Of a stretch of 64,000 nucleotides of DNA, positions 17,711-27,400 are shown piece by piece. The notes under the pieces are model-generated. The model was given only the letters and a program-made list of their open reading frames with translations. It did no database searches and had not been told where the DNA came from. Numbering within the stretch: position 1 is the stretch's first letter; every line of letters begins with the position of its first letter. The translations under genes were made by a program, and so were the position numbers. The stretch comes from UBA5018 sp947463165. Its GTDB lineage: Bacteria; Cyanobacteriota; Cyanobacteriia; PCC-6307; Cyanobiaceae. Location: positions 186,001-250,000 of the forward strand of contig CALRTY020000003.1 of assembly GCA_943371245.1 (NCBI GenBank), read 5' to 3'.

Positions 17711-18808
17711 ATGAACGGTCCGAGCGCCAGGGCTGTCGCTGACAGCGGGGCTGGGTTTAGCCCAGCGCAGGAACCCCAGGCTGGCGGGCTAGGTCCGCTG
17801 GAGGTCACGCCCTTGCAGCCAGAGCCCGCGCCATCAGATTCCGCCCAGCCAGAGCCCCAGCCAGAGCCCCTGCAGGTGGCGGCCTTCTATGGCTTCACGG
17901 CGCTGAATCAGCTGGAGGAACTGCGCAATCAATTGCAGGAGCTGGCGGCGGCGGCCGGTGTGAGGGGCACGATCCTGCTGGCCAGCGAGGGGGTTAATGG
18001 CACGATCAGCGGCTCTCCAGCTGGCGTGGCCCGGGTGTTGAACCGGCTGCGCGGCATCGAGGGCCTGGAGCGACTGCAGGCCAAGTTCAGCCAGTCCTCC
18101 TGCCAGGCCTTTCATCGACTCAAGGTGCGAGTGAAGAGCGAAATCGTCACCATGGGCTGTGCCGATGTAAAACCCGCCGAGCGGGTGGGCACCTACGTGG
18201 CGCCGGCCCAGTGGGATGAGCTGATCCGCGACCCCCACACCCTGGTGGTGGATACCCGCAACGACTACGAGGTGGCGATTGGCAGCTTCGCGGGGGCCAT
18301 CGATCCCAAGACCAGCAGCTTTCGCGAATTCCCGGCCTGGGTGGAGCAGGTGCTGCGGCCCCTGGTGCAGCGGCGCCAGCCCCGCGCCATCGCCATGTTC
18401 TGCACCGGCGGCATCCGCTGCGAGAAGGCCAGCTCTTATCTCTTACAGCAGGGTTTTACTGATGTTCACCATTTGCAGGGGGGCATTCTTAATTACCTGG
18501 AGCAGATTCCAGAAGCACAAAGTAGTTGGCAGGGGGAATGTTATGTTTTTGATAAGCGGGTGGCCGTTAATCACAGCCTGGAGCCAGGTGTGCATAGCCT
18601 CTGCCATGCCTGCGGTCTACCCCTATCGCCGGCTCAGCGCCAGCTGGAAAGTTATGTGAAGGGCGTGAGCTGTATTCACTGCATCGATCGCTTCAGCGAG
18701 GCCGATCGGGCCCGCTTCGCCGATCGCCAGCGGCAGATGGAGCTGGCCGCGGCCAGGGGTACGGTCCATATCGGCGCCCATCCGGTGCCGGCCAGCGCTG
18801 GGCCCTGA
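17711..18808 (+). CDS. trhO: tRNA uridine(34) hydroxylase (rhodanese-domain TrhO/YceA)
   Basis: 365 residues. TrhO uses molecular oxygen to hydroxylate U34 of certain tRNAs. After a Pro/Gln-rich leader of about 55 residues, the N-terminal acylphosphatase-like domain shows G-T-I-L-L-A-S-E-G-V-N-G-T-I-S-G. The rhodanese domain has V-V-D-T-R-N-D-Y-E and the active loop C-T-G-G-I-R-C-E-K (Cys near residue 230). The C-terminal extension holds paired cysteines (C-H-A-C-G and C-I-H-C). The leader is longer than in most homologs, so the true start may be internal. Confidence 0.92.
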   Translation: MNGPSARAVADSGAGFSPAQEPQAGGLGPLEVTPLQPEPAPSDSAQPEPQPEPLQVAAFYGFTALNQLEELRNQLQELAAAAGVRGTILLASEGVNGTISGSPAGVARVLNRLRGIEGLERLQAKFSQSSCQAFHRLKVRVKSEIVTMGCADVKPAERVGTYVAPAQWDELIRDPHTLVVDTRNDYEVAIGSFAGAIDPKTSSFREFPAWVEQVLRPLVQRRQPRAIAMFCTGGIRCEKASSYLLQQGFTDVHHLQGGILNYLEQIPEAQSSWQGECYVFDKRVAVNHSLEPGVHSLCHACGLPLSPAQRQLESYVKGVSCIHCIDRFSEADRARFADRQRQMELAAARGTVHIGAHPVPASAGP

Positions 18809-18811
18809 TCG

Positions 18812-20059
18812 ATGGCTCTAGAGATGGTCCCAGTGATGGACCCGGCAATGGCGCCAGAGATGGCCCAGCGGCCTGGCGCCGTTCCGATCCTCTACAGCTT
18901 CCGGCGCTGTCCCTATGCGATCCGGGCCAGGCTGGCCCTGCAGTTGGCCGGTTTGCGGCCGGGGCTGGATCTGGAGTTGCGGGAGGTGGCCCTGCGGGCC
19001 AAACCGCCAGAGCTGCTGCAGGCCTCCGCCAAGGGCACCGTGCCGGTGCTAGTTCTGCCGGCCAGTGGTGACCAGGGCTCCACCGTGCTGGACCAGAGCC
19101 TGGCGATCATGGCCTGGGCCCTGGATCGCCACGATCCTGGCGATTGGCAACGGCTGGGGCCCGGCGCCGCAGCGGCGGAAAAGCGCCAGGATATGGCTGC
19201 TTTAATCGAACAAAACGACGGCCCCTTCAAATACCACCTGGACCGGTTCAAATATGCCGGCCGCTATCCGGCAGGTGAGCCCGGAGATCACCGGGCAGCG
19301 GCGCTGGCCATCCTGAGGCAGTGGAACCGCCGGTTGGAGCAGGCCGGCGCTGGAACCGGCGAGATGACCGGGGAGATCGCTGGGGCTAGTGATGGGCGTG
19401 ATTGCACCGATCTGGGCTGGGGTAGGGGCCCCTGGCTGCTGGGCGAGCGGCCGTCCCTAGCCGATGCGGCCCTGCTGCCCTTCGTGCGCCAATTCCGCCT
19501 GGCGGATCCCTCCGGTTTTGATGCCGAATCAGATTTGAGCGCTCTACAGCGGTGGCTGCACCAGGGGATCACCTCTGCGGCGATGGCGGCGGTGCTGGCG
19601 CCCCCCTGGGGGCTGCGTCAGCCCTGGCGCTCGCCGAGCTGGATTTACCACCTGGCCCTGGCCGAGGAGTGGCAAGAGGCCCAGCGGCAGGGCAGTTACC
19701 GCCGCTCCACCCGCGGCCTGTCCCTGGAGCAGGTGGGGTTTATCCATGCCAGCCGGGCCGATCAATTGGCCGCCACCTATCGGCGCTTCTATGGCGATGC
19801 GGGCCCAGTGACGCTGCTCACGATCGATCCCCAGCAACTCACGGCACCGCTGCGCTACGAGCCAGCCCCCCAGCGGGGGGGCGATGCGGGGAGTGATAGG
19901 AGTGCCGAGGCGGGGGGAGAAGAGAGGGCCGAGAAGGTTGGAGATGAGAGTAGCGAGGGGGGTGAAAAAGGTAATGAATTGTTCCCCCACATCTATGGCC
20001 CCTTGCCCCTTGAGGCGGTGCTCAATGCCGAACCCTTTGCCCTGGGGGATTCGCCATGA
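18812..20059 (+). CDS. Fusion of glutathione S-transferase-like and DUF952 domains
   Basis: 415 residues. The N-terminal half is a GST fold: a thioredoxin-like strand with F-R-R-C-P-Y-A-I-R-A-R (a CPYA site like that of glutaredoxin-type GSTs, near residue 37), the cis-Pro region G-T-V-P-V-L and D-Q-S-L-A-I; the helical half includes L-A-D-A-A-L-L-P-F-V-R. The C-terminal half (about residues 283-410) begins S-W-I-Y-H-L-A and contains F-I-H-A-S-R-A-D-Q-L-A and F-P-H-I-Y-G-P-L-P, the pattern of DUF952. A charged insert (about 350-382, rich in Glu/Gly/Ser) sits before the final motif. Starts 3 bases after trhO. Each half is recognised with good confidence; the joint function is unknown. Confidence 0.85.
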   Translation: MALEMVPVMDPAMAPEMAQRPGAVPILYSFRRCPYAIRARLALQLAGLRPGLDLELREVALRAKPPELLQASAKGTVPVLVLPASGDQGSTVLDQSLAIMAWALDRHDPGDWQRLGPGAAAAEKRQDMAALIEQNDGPFKYHLDRFKYAGRYPAGEPGDHRAAALAILRQWNRRLEQAGAGTGEMTGEIAGASDGRDCTDLGWGRGPWLLGERPSLADAALLPFVRQFRLADPSGFDAESDLSALQRWLHQGITSAAMAAVLAPPWGLRQPWRSPSWIYHLALAEEWQEAQRQGSYRRSTRGLSLEQVGFIHASRADQLAATYRRFYGDAGPVTLLTIDPQQLTAPLRYEPAPQRGGDAGSDRSAEAGGEERAEKVGDESSEGGEKGNELFPHIYGPLPLEAVLNAEPFALGDSP

Positions 20060-20084
20060 CGGCGCTGAACCTGGAGGCCTCGCC

Positions 20085-20633
20085 ATGAGCGTCAGCCTTG
20101 AGTCGCTAAACCTGCAGTCGCTAAACCTGGAGGCGGTGGAGCGGCGGGCGGCGCAGCGGGGTCTGCTGTTGCGCCTGCGGGTGAACCAGGGTTTTGGTTT
20201 GCAGGGGCTGAGGGTGGTGGTGGCCAGACCCCAGCCAGGCCAGGCGCCGCTGCTGTTGGGGGAGCTCAAGGCTTGGACCCTGCCCAGCCCCGATGGCCTG
20301 CAGCTCGACACGATGCGGGTGCAGGGGGAGCGCAGCCACGGGGTGGGCCTGCTGATTTGGGCGGCCACCTTCGCTTGGGCGCTGGAGTGCAGCCCCTGCC
20401 GCAGGGGTCGCCTGCTGGCGATCCGCGATGGGGAGGAGCAGCACCGGCGGCTGGTGCGCTATTTCCAGCGCCTGGGCTTCACGCCATTGCGGGAGGTGGG
20501 GGCGGGGCCTCTGGATTTGGCCCTGCGGCTGGTGTGGGGCGGCTCCGGATTGCTGATGCAGGGAAACTGCGCCGAGGGCTTGGAGCGCTGCTGGGCTCTG
20601 CTCAATCGGCGTGGCGCGGGGCGGGGGGGCTAG
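20085..20633 (+). CDS. Hypothetical GNAT-like protein
   Basis: 182 residues from the ATG at 20085. The segment M-R-V-Q-G-E-R-S-H-G-V-G-L-L-I-W-A-A, followed by L-V-R-Y-F-Q-R-L-G-F, resembles the central strand, acetyl-CoA loop and last strand of GNAT acetyltransferases, but the R/Q-x-x-G-x-G/A loop is imperfect. The early residues contain a short repeat (L-Q-S-L-N-L). Starts 25 bases after the GST-DUF952 gene, and its stop overlaps the convergent lipA stop region by four bases. The GNAT assignment is tentative. Confidence 0.55.
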   Translation: MSVSLESLNLQSLNLEAVERRAAQRGLLLRLRVNQGFGLQGLRVVVARPQPGQAPLLLGELKAWTLPSPDGLQLDTMRVQGERSHGVGLLIWAATFAWALECSPCRRGRLLAIRDGEEQHRRLVRYFQRLGFTPLREVGAGPLDLALRLVWGGSGLLMQGNCAEGLERCWALLNRRGAGRGG

Positions 20634-21562
20634 GCCCCGAGCGGATCGCCAGCGGAGTCACCGGCGTGGTAGCTGCTGCGCACCAGGGGGCCGCTGCGCA
20701 CCTGGGCAAAACCGAGCTGCCGGGCGATGGCGGCCAGCTGCTCAAACTCCTCGGGCGTCCAGTAGCGCGCCACGGGGATGTGATTCAAAGAGGGGCGCAG
20801 GTATTGGCCCAGGGTGAGCCTTTGGCAGTGGGCGGCCCGCAGGTCTGCCATGGCGGCCACCACCTCTTCAAAGGCTTCGCCTAGCCCCAGCATCAGGCCC
20901 GATTTGGTGGGAATGGTTGGCGCCAGCTCGCGGGCCGCGGCCAGCAGGGCCAGGGAGCGGCGGTAGGTGGCGCCGCGGCGCACCTCACCCTGCAGCCGCT
21001 CCACGGTTTCCAGGTTGTGGTTGAAGCAAACCGGCCCGGCCGCCAAAACGGCCTGCAGCCGCTGGCGCTGGGCGGCTACGGCTTCGGCTTCGTTGGCGTG
21101 GCCGCCCCAGAAATCGGGGGTGAGCACCTCGATCTGCACCAGCGGATTGCGACGCCAGATGGCCGCCATGGTGGCGGTGAACAGCTGGGCGCCGTGGTCG
21201 GGCAGATCGTCTCGGGCGACGGCGGTGAGCACCACATAGCGCAGCGCCAGATGCTGCACCGCCTCGGCCACCCGCTCGGCCTCGGCGGCATCGAGGGGAG
21301 CGGGGGCCCGGCCTTTGTTCACCTGACAGAAGGCGCAGCTGCGGGTGCAGATAGGACCCCCCAGCAGGAAGGTGGCGGTGCCGGCGGCGTAGCACTCGCC
21401 GCGGTTGGGGCAGCGCCCCTCTTCGCAGATGGTGTGCAGCCGTTGTTGCTTCACCACCGCCTGCACCGCCGCCAGCTGGGAGGCATTGCCAATGGGGGAG
21501 CGCAACCAGGCCGGCAACCGCTCGGCCGGGGCGATGCTGCGATATTTGCTGGGGCGGCTCAT
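20630..21562 (-). CDS. lipA: Lipoyl synthase
   Basis: 310 residues. Radical-SAM enzyme that inserts two sulfurs into octanoyl groups on lipoyl-dependent proteins such as pyruvate dehydrogenase. The auxiliary cluster motif is C-E-E-G-R-C-P-N-R-G-E-C, and the radical SAM motif is C-T-R-S-C-A-F-C. The C-terminal R-S-S-Y-H with the cluster-ligand Ser is present (V-R-S-S-Y-H-A-G). ATG at 21562 (M-S-R-P-S-K-Y) is chosen; the frame is open a further 31 codons upstream but that part has no family character. pdhA, a pathway partner, lies further along the window. Confidence 0.95.
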   Translation of the reverse strand: MSRPSKYRSIAPAERLPAWLRSPIGNASQLAAVQAVVKQQRLHTICEEGRCPNRGECYAAGTATFLLGGPICTRSCAFCQVNKGRAPAPLDAAEAERVAEAVQHLALRYVVLTAVARDDLPDHGAQLFTATMAAIWRRNPLVQIEVLTPDFWGGHANEAEAVAAQRQRLQAVLAAGPVCFNHNLETVERLQGEVRRGATYRRSLALLAAARELAPTIPTKSGLMLGLGEAFEEVVAAMADLRAAHCQRLTLGQYLRPSLNHIPVARYWTPEEFEQLAAIARQLGFAQVRSGPLVRSSYHAGDSAGDPLGA

Positions 21563-21668
21563 GAAATAGCTGGGGCTCGGTTTTTTGCAGTGGGAATGGC
21601 TATCGCTATAGTTGAAATAACAGGTTGGGTGGCTGAGAGTGCTTCTTAATGGCAATTACTTGGGGGTC

Positions 21669-21768
21669 ATTGCACAAATCACATTGCACAAATCACATCG
21701 CACCAATCCATCGCGTTAATCACATCGCCTTAATCACATCGCACTAATCACATCGCATTAATCCATCG
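21669..21768. repeat. Imperfect ~16-bp tandem repeat over the recR stop codon
   Basis: About six degenerate copies of (t)taatcacatcgca, with variants ending in ccaatccatcg, lie head to tail in the 195-base gap between lipA and recR. The last copy contains the recR TAA stop at 21758-21760. Higher A+T than the flanking genes. Confidence 0.8.
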
Positions 21769-22357
21769 GGCGGCGGCCCTCCAAGGCGCGGGCGAGGGTA
21801 ACCTCGTCGGCGTAGTCGAGTTCGCCGCCCACCGGCAGGCCGTAGGCGATCCGACTCACCGCTGTGAATGGCTTCAGCAGGCGGGCCAGGTAGAGGCTGG
21901 TGGTGTCGCCCTCCACGCTGGGGGTGAGGGCCAGGATCACCTCCTGGAAGTCGTCGGCGGCCACCCGCTGCACCAGGGGCTTGATCTGCAATAGCTCCGG
22001 GCCGATGCCATCCATGGGCGAGATCAAGCCGCCGAGCACGTGGTAGCTGCCCTGAAATTCGCGGGTGCGCTCCAGGGCCAGCAGGTCGCGGGAGTCGGCC
22101 ACCACGCAGAGCAGGCCGTTGCTGCGGGAATCGTTGAGGCAGATCTCGCAGAGGGGATCGGCCGAGAGGTGAAAACAGCGCTGGCATTGGCCCACCTGGC
22201 TGCGGGCCGCCAGCAGGGCGTCGGCGAAGCTGCGGGTCTGTTCGGCGGGCTGGTGCAGCAGGTGCAGTGCCAGCCGCTGGGCTGTGCGGGGGCCAATGCC
22301 CGGCAGCCGCTCGAACTGCTCAATCAGCCGGGCCAGGGGTCGGGTGTAGCCGCTCAG
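21758..22357 (-). CDS. recR: Recombination mediator RecR, apparent CTG start
   Basis: RecR works with RecF/RecO to load RecA on gapped DNA. Read from 22357 the product is 199 residues, normal for RecR: helix-hairpin-helix L-P-G-I-G-P-R-T-A-Q-R near residues 17-27; zinc finger C-Q-R-C then C-E-I-C; Toprim C-V-V-A-D-S-R-D-L; and the C-terminal P-S-V-E-G-D-T-T-S-L-Y. The only ATG, GTG or TTG in frame is the GTG at 22195, which would delete the whole N-terminal HhH region. An in-frame TGA lies at 22376-22378. Between them the best start is CTG at 22357, giving (M)-S-G-Y-T-R-P-L-A-R-L-I. A sequencing error is the alternative. Confidence 0.9.
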   Translation of the reverse strand: MSGYTRPLARLIEQFERLPGIGPRTAQRLALHLLHQPAEQTRSFADALLAARSQVGQCQRCFHLSADPLCEICLNDSRSNGLLCVVADSRDLLALERTREFQGSYHVLGGLISPMDGIGPELLQIKPLVQRVAADDFQEVILALTPSVEGDTTSLYLARLLKPFTAVSRIAYGLPVGGELDYADEVTLARALEGRRPMD

Positions 22358-22460
22358 GGCTCGGCAGCAGCTGAATCAAATCTAGGAGGCGGGCGAATTT
22401 AGGTGGCTGGAGCGGGCGGCCAGGCCAGCACAATGGTTCGATCTCCATTCCCTTGCCCCC

Positions 22461-23024
22461 ATGGACCGCCTGCGCCGTCTGCTGCCGCGCCCCGGCCTGT
22501 CGCTCCTGGCGCTAATAATGGCGGCGGTGCTGGCCGGCTGCAGCGCGGCGGCGGCGGGCCTGAATGCTTATCAAAGCCCGGATGGGCGCTATGCCTTTCT
22601 CTATCCCACCGGCTGGACCCGGGTGCAGGTGAGCGGCGGGCCGCAGGTGGTGTTCCACGACCTGATCAACAGTGACGAAACCCTGTCGCTGGTGGTGTCG
22701 GATGTGAAAGATGACAGCAATTTGACGGCCTTGGGCAGCGCCATCGCCGTGGGTGAGCAGTTGCGCCGCAGCGCCATCGCCCCCGAGGGCAGCGGCCGCC
22801 AGGCGGAACTTGTGCATGCCGAGCAGCGGGAAGCGGGCGGGCGCAGCTTCTACGACCTGGAATACAGCGTGCATCTGGCCGACCGCGACCGCCACGAGCT
22901 GGCCACGGTGGTGGTGGATCGGGGCCGGCTCTACACCTTCGCCGCCAGCACAAACGAGATCCGCTGGCCCAAGGTGAAGGGGCTGTTCCAGCAGGTGGTC
23001 ACCTCCTTCAACCTGCTGGTGTGA
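22461..23024 (+). CDS. PsbP-like lipoprotein (CyanoP)
   Basis: 187 residues. Signal peptide with lipobox L-A-G-C at about residues 23-26, so the mature protein is anchored by a lipidated Cys on the thylakoid lumen face. The rest is a PsbP fold: Y-Q-S-P-D-G-R-Y-A-F-L-Y-P-T-G-W near 40-55, V-V-F-H-D-L-I, and at the end L-Y-T-F-A-A-S-T-N-E then a final hydrophobic helix. CyanoP helps photosystem II assembly. Divergent from recR (103 bases); the FAD oxidoreductase follows 49 bases later. Confidence 0.92.
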   Translation: MDRLRRLLPRPGLSLLALIMAAVLAGCSAAAAGLNAYQSPDGRYAFLYPTGWTRVQVSGGPQVVFHDLINSDETLSLVVSDVKDDSNLTALGSAIAVGEQLRRSAIAPEGSGRQAELVHAEQREAGGRSFYDLEYSVHLADRDRHELATVVVDRGRLYTFAASTNEIRWPKVKGLFQQVVTSFNLLV

Positions 23025-23073
23025 AGCCAGCCCAGGGCTGCGGTGATGGTGGTGGCGAGTTGAGGCGGCCAGG

Positions 23074-24093
23074 GTGAAGGTGCTGGTGGTGGGCGGCGGG
23101 CTGGCCGGATCGCTGCTGGCCCTGGAGTTGCGCCAGCGGGGCCTGGCGGTGGCCCTGATCGATGGCGGCACTGGCCAATCGGCCACCGCCTGGAGCTACG
23201 GCGGTGTGGCCATTGCGGCCACGCCCCTGGGGGGGGTGATGGCCACCGCAGCCCAGCGCTGGCAGCAGCTGGAACAGCGCTATGGCCCCCTGGGTTGGCG
23301 CAGCTGCGACCTGAAGCTGCATGGGGGAGATAGCCAGGGGCCGGTAATTGCGGGGCGAGTGGATACGCGCCAGTTGATGGCGCGGCTGCCGGTGCTGCTG
23401 GCGGCTGAGGGGGTGGAGTTGTGGCCCTGGGCTGCCGTCGCTATCACCCCGAGCACCACTGGCCCTGACCAGACCCAGGGCTGGCGGCTGCGGCTAGCTA
23501 ACGGCGAAACCCTGGACGGCAATGCCCTGGTGCTGGCGGCCGGGGCGGGCTGTCGGGCGCTGTGGCCCGAATTGAGCCCGCGCCTGCGGATTAGCTGGGC
23601 TGGGGTGTTGCAATTGGCGACCATACCGCCTGGCTATGGCGATAACCAACTGCTGTTACCTAGCCAATTTCAACGGTTGGCGCTGGAGCGCCGCGCCGCT
23701 GAGCTAGATGGCGAGGCCTGGGTGGTGGACGTGGGGCTGGCCCCCAGGGGAGAGATGGCCCTGGCCGGCCAGATCAGCCTGGTGCGGCCCGATTTAGAGC
23801 TGGGATCTCCGCCGGAAGCGGCGCTGATGGAAGGGCGGCTGCGGGCGGCATGGCGGGCCTTTGATCCAGCGCTGGAGCGCCATTTTTTGACCTATCAACA
23901 GGTGGCCGTGAGCTTTTGCGACCAGGGCCTACCCCTGGTGGGGCCGGTGCCCAACGCCCCGGGCCTGTGGCAATTCAGCGGCTTCAGCGGCGGCTTTAGT
24001 CAGGTGCCGGTGCTGGCGTCAATCCTGGCGGATGAGATTAGCGGGGAGGTGGTAGGTGGGGCGGCGATGGGCGGAGAGTTGATAGGCGGATAG
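23074..24093 (+). CDS. FAD-dependent oxidoreductase (DAO family)
   Basis: 339 residues. Starts with the dinucleotide-binding motif V-L-V-V-G-G-G-L-A-G-S-L-L-A (residues 3-16). The DAO-type C-terminus has L-P-L-V-G-P-V-P and F-S-G-F-S-G-G-F-S-Q-V-P. Relatives include glycine/D-amino-acid oxidases and the MnmC C-terminal domain. GTG start. No signal peptide. The final ten or so codons are repetitive at DNA level, and the array runs past the stop. Confidence 0.85.
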   Translation: MKVLVVGGGLAGSLLALELRQRGLAVALIDGGTGQSATAWSYGGVAIAATPLGGVMATAAQRWQQLEQRYGPLGWRSCDLKLHGGDSQGPVIAGRVDTRQLMARLPVLLAAEGVELWPWAAVAITPSTTGPDQTQGWRLRLANGETLDGNALVLAAGAGCRALWPELSPRLRISWAGVLQLATIPPGYGDNQLLLPSQFQRLALERRAAELDGEAWVVDVGLAPRGEMALAGQISLVRPDLELGSPPEAALMEGRLRAAWRAFDPALERHFLTYQQVAVSFCDQGLPLVGPVPNAPGLWQFSGFSGGFSQVPVLASILADEISGEVVGGAAMGGELIGG

Positions 24094-24110
24094 ACGGTAG
24101 GCGGGGCAAT
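24030..24110. repeat. Degenerate ~14-bp repeat at the end of the FAD-oxidoreductase gene
   Basis: Variants of g[ag]taggcgg[ag] appear about five times in the last 60 bases of the gene and just after its TAG stop (24091-24093). This is the plus-strand example of the stop-proximal repeats listed elsewhere. Confidence 0.5.
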
Positions 24111-24468
24111 CGCTGGCAAGAAGATTGGCGAAGAAATAGTCGGAGGGGCGAAAAGCGTGTAAGATCTGACAAGCGGGCAAGCAGAAATAAATCTAAGTTA
24201 GCCTCAGCAAATTATGTTAAATGTGAATTATAAAATTCGTGGTTTTTGAGATAATGCAGAGTGCTGAGGAGCTAACGGAAGCAAGTCTGGACCTGCCTTG
24301 GCCAGGCTTGCTTTTGCATATGGGGCCGCACAGCACCCAGCGGCGCTGGCGACCCTATGCAGGCAATGCATAAGTATCAAATGAGCACTTAGCCAGCCTC
24401 GCCATGAGAATGTGAAGATATATTGCAAAGCTAGTGGGGGGGGGAGGCGCTTATTGGAAAGTTAATAG
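24094..24468. other. 375-base AT-rich spacer upstream of the 2477-residue giant gene
   Basis: No credible gene seen. Composition changes here from the very GC-rich core to the AT-richer giant gene. It holds the tail of the repeat above, one terminator-like hairpin (24281-24315) and, just before the giant, a run of G (24435-24443) and a possible weak Shine-Dalgarno ggaaa at 24456-24460. The promoter presumably lies after the hairpin, but no clear -10/-35 pair could be defended. Confidence 0.5.
24281..24315 (+). terminator. Terminator-like hairpin
   Basis: Arms gcaagtctgg (24281-24290) and ccaggcttgc (24302-24311) pair over 10 bases with one G-U, with an 11-base loop, followed by a short T run. 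It would end transcription of the FAD-oxidoreductase unit before the giant gene. Confidence 0.45.
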
Positions 24469-27400
24469 ATGATTTTTGGCATAAATTTCTTTATTATGAC
24501 TTCCACACTATCTATTTTTGCCAGCAACGTAGTCCAATTGGAGGGCAACAGTGCTTGTAAGGCCTTTACCTTCACGGTAAATCGCAGCGGTGACATATCG
24601 GGCAGTAGCACAGCAGCCTGGGCCGTGAGCAGCGCCCAAGCCACGGGCGATGATTTCGTGGGTAGCATATTTCCATCCGGAACCGTTACCTTTGCTGCTG
24701 GTGTAACCAGCCAAATTATCACAGTTGAGGTGAATGGCAATTTTAAAATTGAAAATGATGAAAGCTTTACCATTACCCTCTCGGATCCAGTTGGCTCCAC
24801 CATAAGCACCGCTATGGCCTATGGCAGCATCATCCGCGATGATGCTACTTACTCCTGGACAACACCGCAGGAAATTGCTAGCGAAGATTATGCAACTGCC
24901 ATGACAACCGGCGGCGACGGCTCCATTTATATCGACGATATGACTAGGGTCAACCCTGGCTTCAAATCAAGCAGCAGTATTGTATATTTTGCAAAAGAAA
25001 TTGCTTATCAATATCTTGGCAAATTTGCCGCTAATCCAGAGTTTTTAGAGAAGATGTGCCTGGCGTTTGGGGAGAGTTTTGCCCCAGATGCTGCCCTTAG
25101 CTTGGCACGCAACTGGGAGAAATGGAATGTGACTTTACCATCGATTGAGATTATCCCTGCTACATCTCTCAACGGTGCTTATGGAGGGTATGCAAGTATG
25201 ACAGATACGATCTATCTATCCGATGAGTTTATCAGAAAGAGTACACTCTCGGCGATAGTGAGTATCATACTAGAAGAATTTGGACACTCTATAGATAGAC
25301 TGCTCAATGACTCAGATGCCCTAGGCGATGAAGGGCAGGTTTTTGCCAGTCTGGTGCAAGGGATCCCTTTGCCTGATTCAGAACTGCAGGCTTTATATCA
25401 AGAGAATGATTTTGCTACGATAGCTGTACATGGTCGAGAAATTGAGATTGAGCAAGCAGAATTTTCTGATGGTGGTCAAAAGGATAGCCATAAAGTCATT
25501 TCTTTAGATGGTGCTCGAGCAATTTACCTCAGCTACGGGCGTTATGCTGATTATTATTATTGCCCTCATGGAGATAGAGATCGTCCTATTAATGATAGAC
25601 TATTTATCCGTTATGCAGGAAAAAATATTTTTGAAGCAACTTTTGCAGATTTGGATGAACATATTATTATTCAAATTCCCTTAAATCTGTCAGATAAGTT
25701 GGAGTTTATTGTAGACGCTGACACTGCAAATTACCCTCCTCCTTATCCATATAATCCTGATTTAGAATTCCCATTTGAACAATGTAATAATGACACAGGT
25801 TGGTGGTATTCGGGTTATCTAACTCCAATCGTGCTAGATATTCAAGATGCCTATACTGCCGTTGCAGGGGGCGACAATAAAAAAGCGACTATCAAATTCC
25901 CCGTCATTCTTTCGGAAGCTTGTAGTCGCGAAACTACTGTTCGCTATTTTACTTTGGCTGGCACTGCTGCAGATGGTATTATTGGTAGCGATAAGCGTGA
26001 TTATAGACCTGTTACGGGTACCTTGACCTTTGCCCCAGGGGAAATAAGAAAAGAAATTGAAATAGAAGTATGCGGTGATAGACCAGTAAATTCCGAAAGT
26101 AACTCTATTTTTGAGTATTTAGCAAAAGATAAATCTTATCGTGATTGGACAAAAAGTCAAGATATTGATTTTGGCAGTAGTTCGACTTTGTCCTATGGTG
26201 AAGACTTTGGATATCGAGTTAATAAATTTTTCAATGATACTAGTGATTTTCAGGCAGTAGGACTAACCTCGGATGAAAATTTCTTTGTCATAATTAGTGA
26301 TCCATATGATGTAAAAATTAACACGGATAGTGCTCTTAATAAGATTTATTTGTTGCATCTTTTAGAACAATCTCTCGGCAAAGATTATAGTACTTCACCA
26401 GCTTATCAAGCAGCATTACAAGCCTTAGATAGTTTAAAAGATACTTCATGGGCTTTTGCAACTGGAACGATATATGACCAAGGAAAAGCACCTATTCTGG
26501 CAATTAGGGGTAGTGAAAAAAATATTTTTGATTGGTGGGATGACTTCAATCCGATGGGAGTTGGCTATAGTCAATATCAGTCCACCAAAAAAAATAAAGA
26601 TGATAACGTTTATAAATGGCTCGATGATGTTAGCCATCCGCAGGGTACAAATGTCTCTTTTAAGCCACATATAACGGGTCATAGTTTAGGGGGGGCATTA
26701 ACCCAATGGGTCGCGGCTGATTATTCCTCCCAAGGGGCATTAGGAGACATCGTAACTTTTAATTCACCAGGTATTTCAACCGAAAAAGCCGCTAGCTTCA
26801 CAGGCGCCGAGAATGTCACCCATTACATCACATCAACTGATGTGGTGAGTTTGGCAGGATCTAGCTATATTGATGGAAAATATATTTTGTTTGACGAATC
26901 TTTCTCTTTTATGAAGCCATTTGCTGTGATAAATGCACATTCTCATCCAGTTATTGTTCCAGATATCATTCAATCACCTTCTGAACCTCGCATAAAAAAA
27001 CCCTTGAATTTCAGCGAGAAAACTTTTGCTTCAGTTGCCAGCCTGAATGATCCTTTGTTTTCATTTTTACCTGATCCAGATTATTTTGTTTTTCTTATAG
27101 CGGTATCTAGAATTTTCGGGCCAAAAGAGGGGCCCTTCGTGGCCGCGGCTTTAGTGAATAGAGGAACGGCGGAATTTGCTCGAAAACAAATAGGGGCAGA
27201 AATCTATAATCATGTCAATACGGTAAAATTCACTGTTGAATTTGCCAAGTTATCTGTTCAAGCAGCTGGAAACGCCGCTAAAATCTGGTCATCTGCCGCT
27301 TGGAATGCTGTCAAAGAATGGAAAGATGCAGCTTGGGGTTCGGTTAGTAATTGGATAACTTCAGCTTGGAATGCCACAACACAATGGGTAGATCAGGCTT

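Noticed and set aside
21758..22357. Frameshift in recR
   Set aside because: One uninterrupted frame encodes the whole 199-residue RecR; only the start codon is non-standard.
22425..22450. tRNA-like ggttcgatc box upstream of the PsbP-like gene
   Set aside because: No acceptor or anticodon stem can be formed around it.
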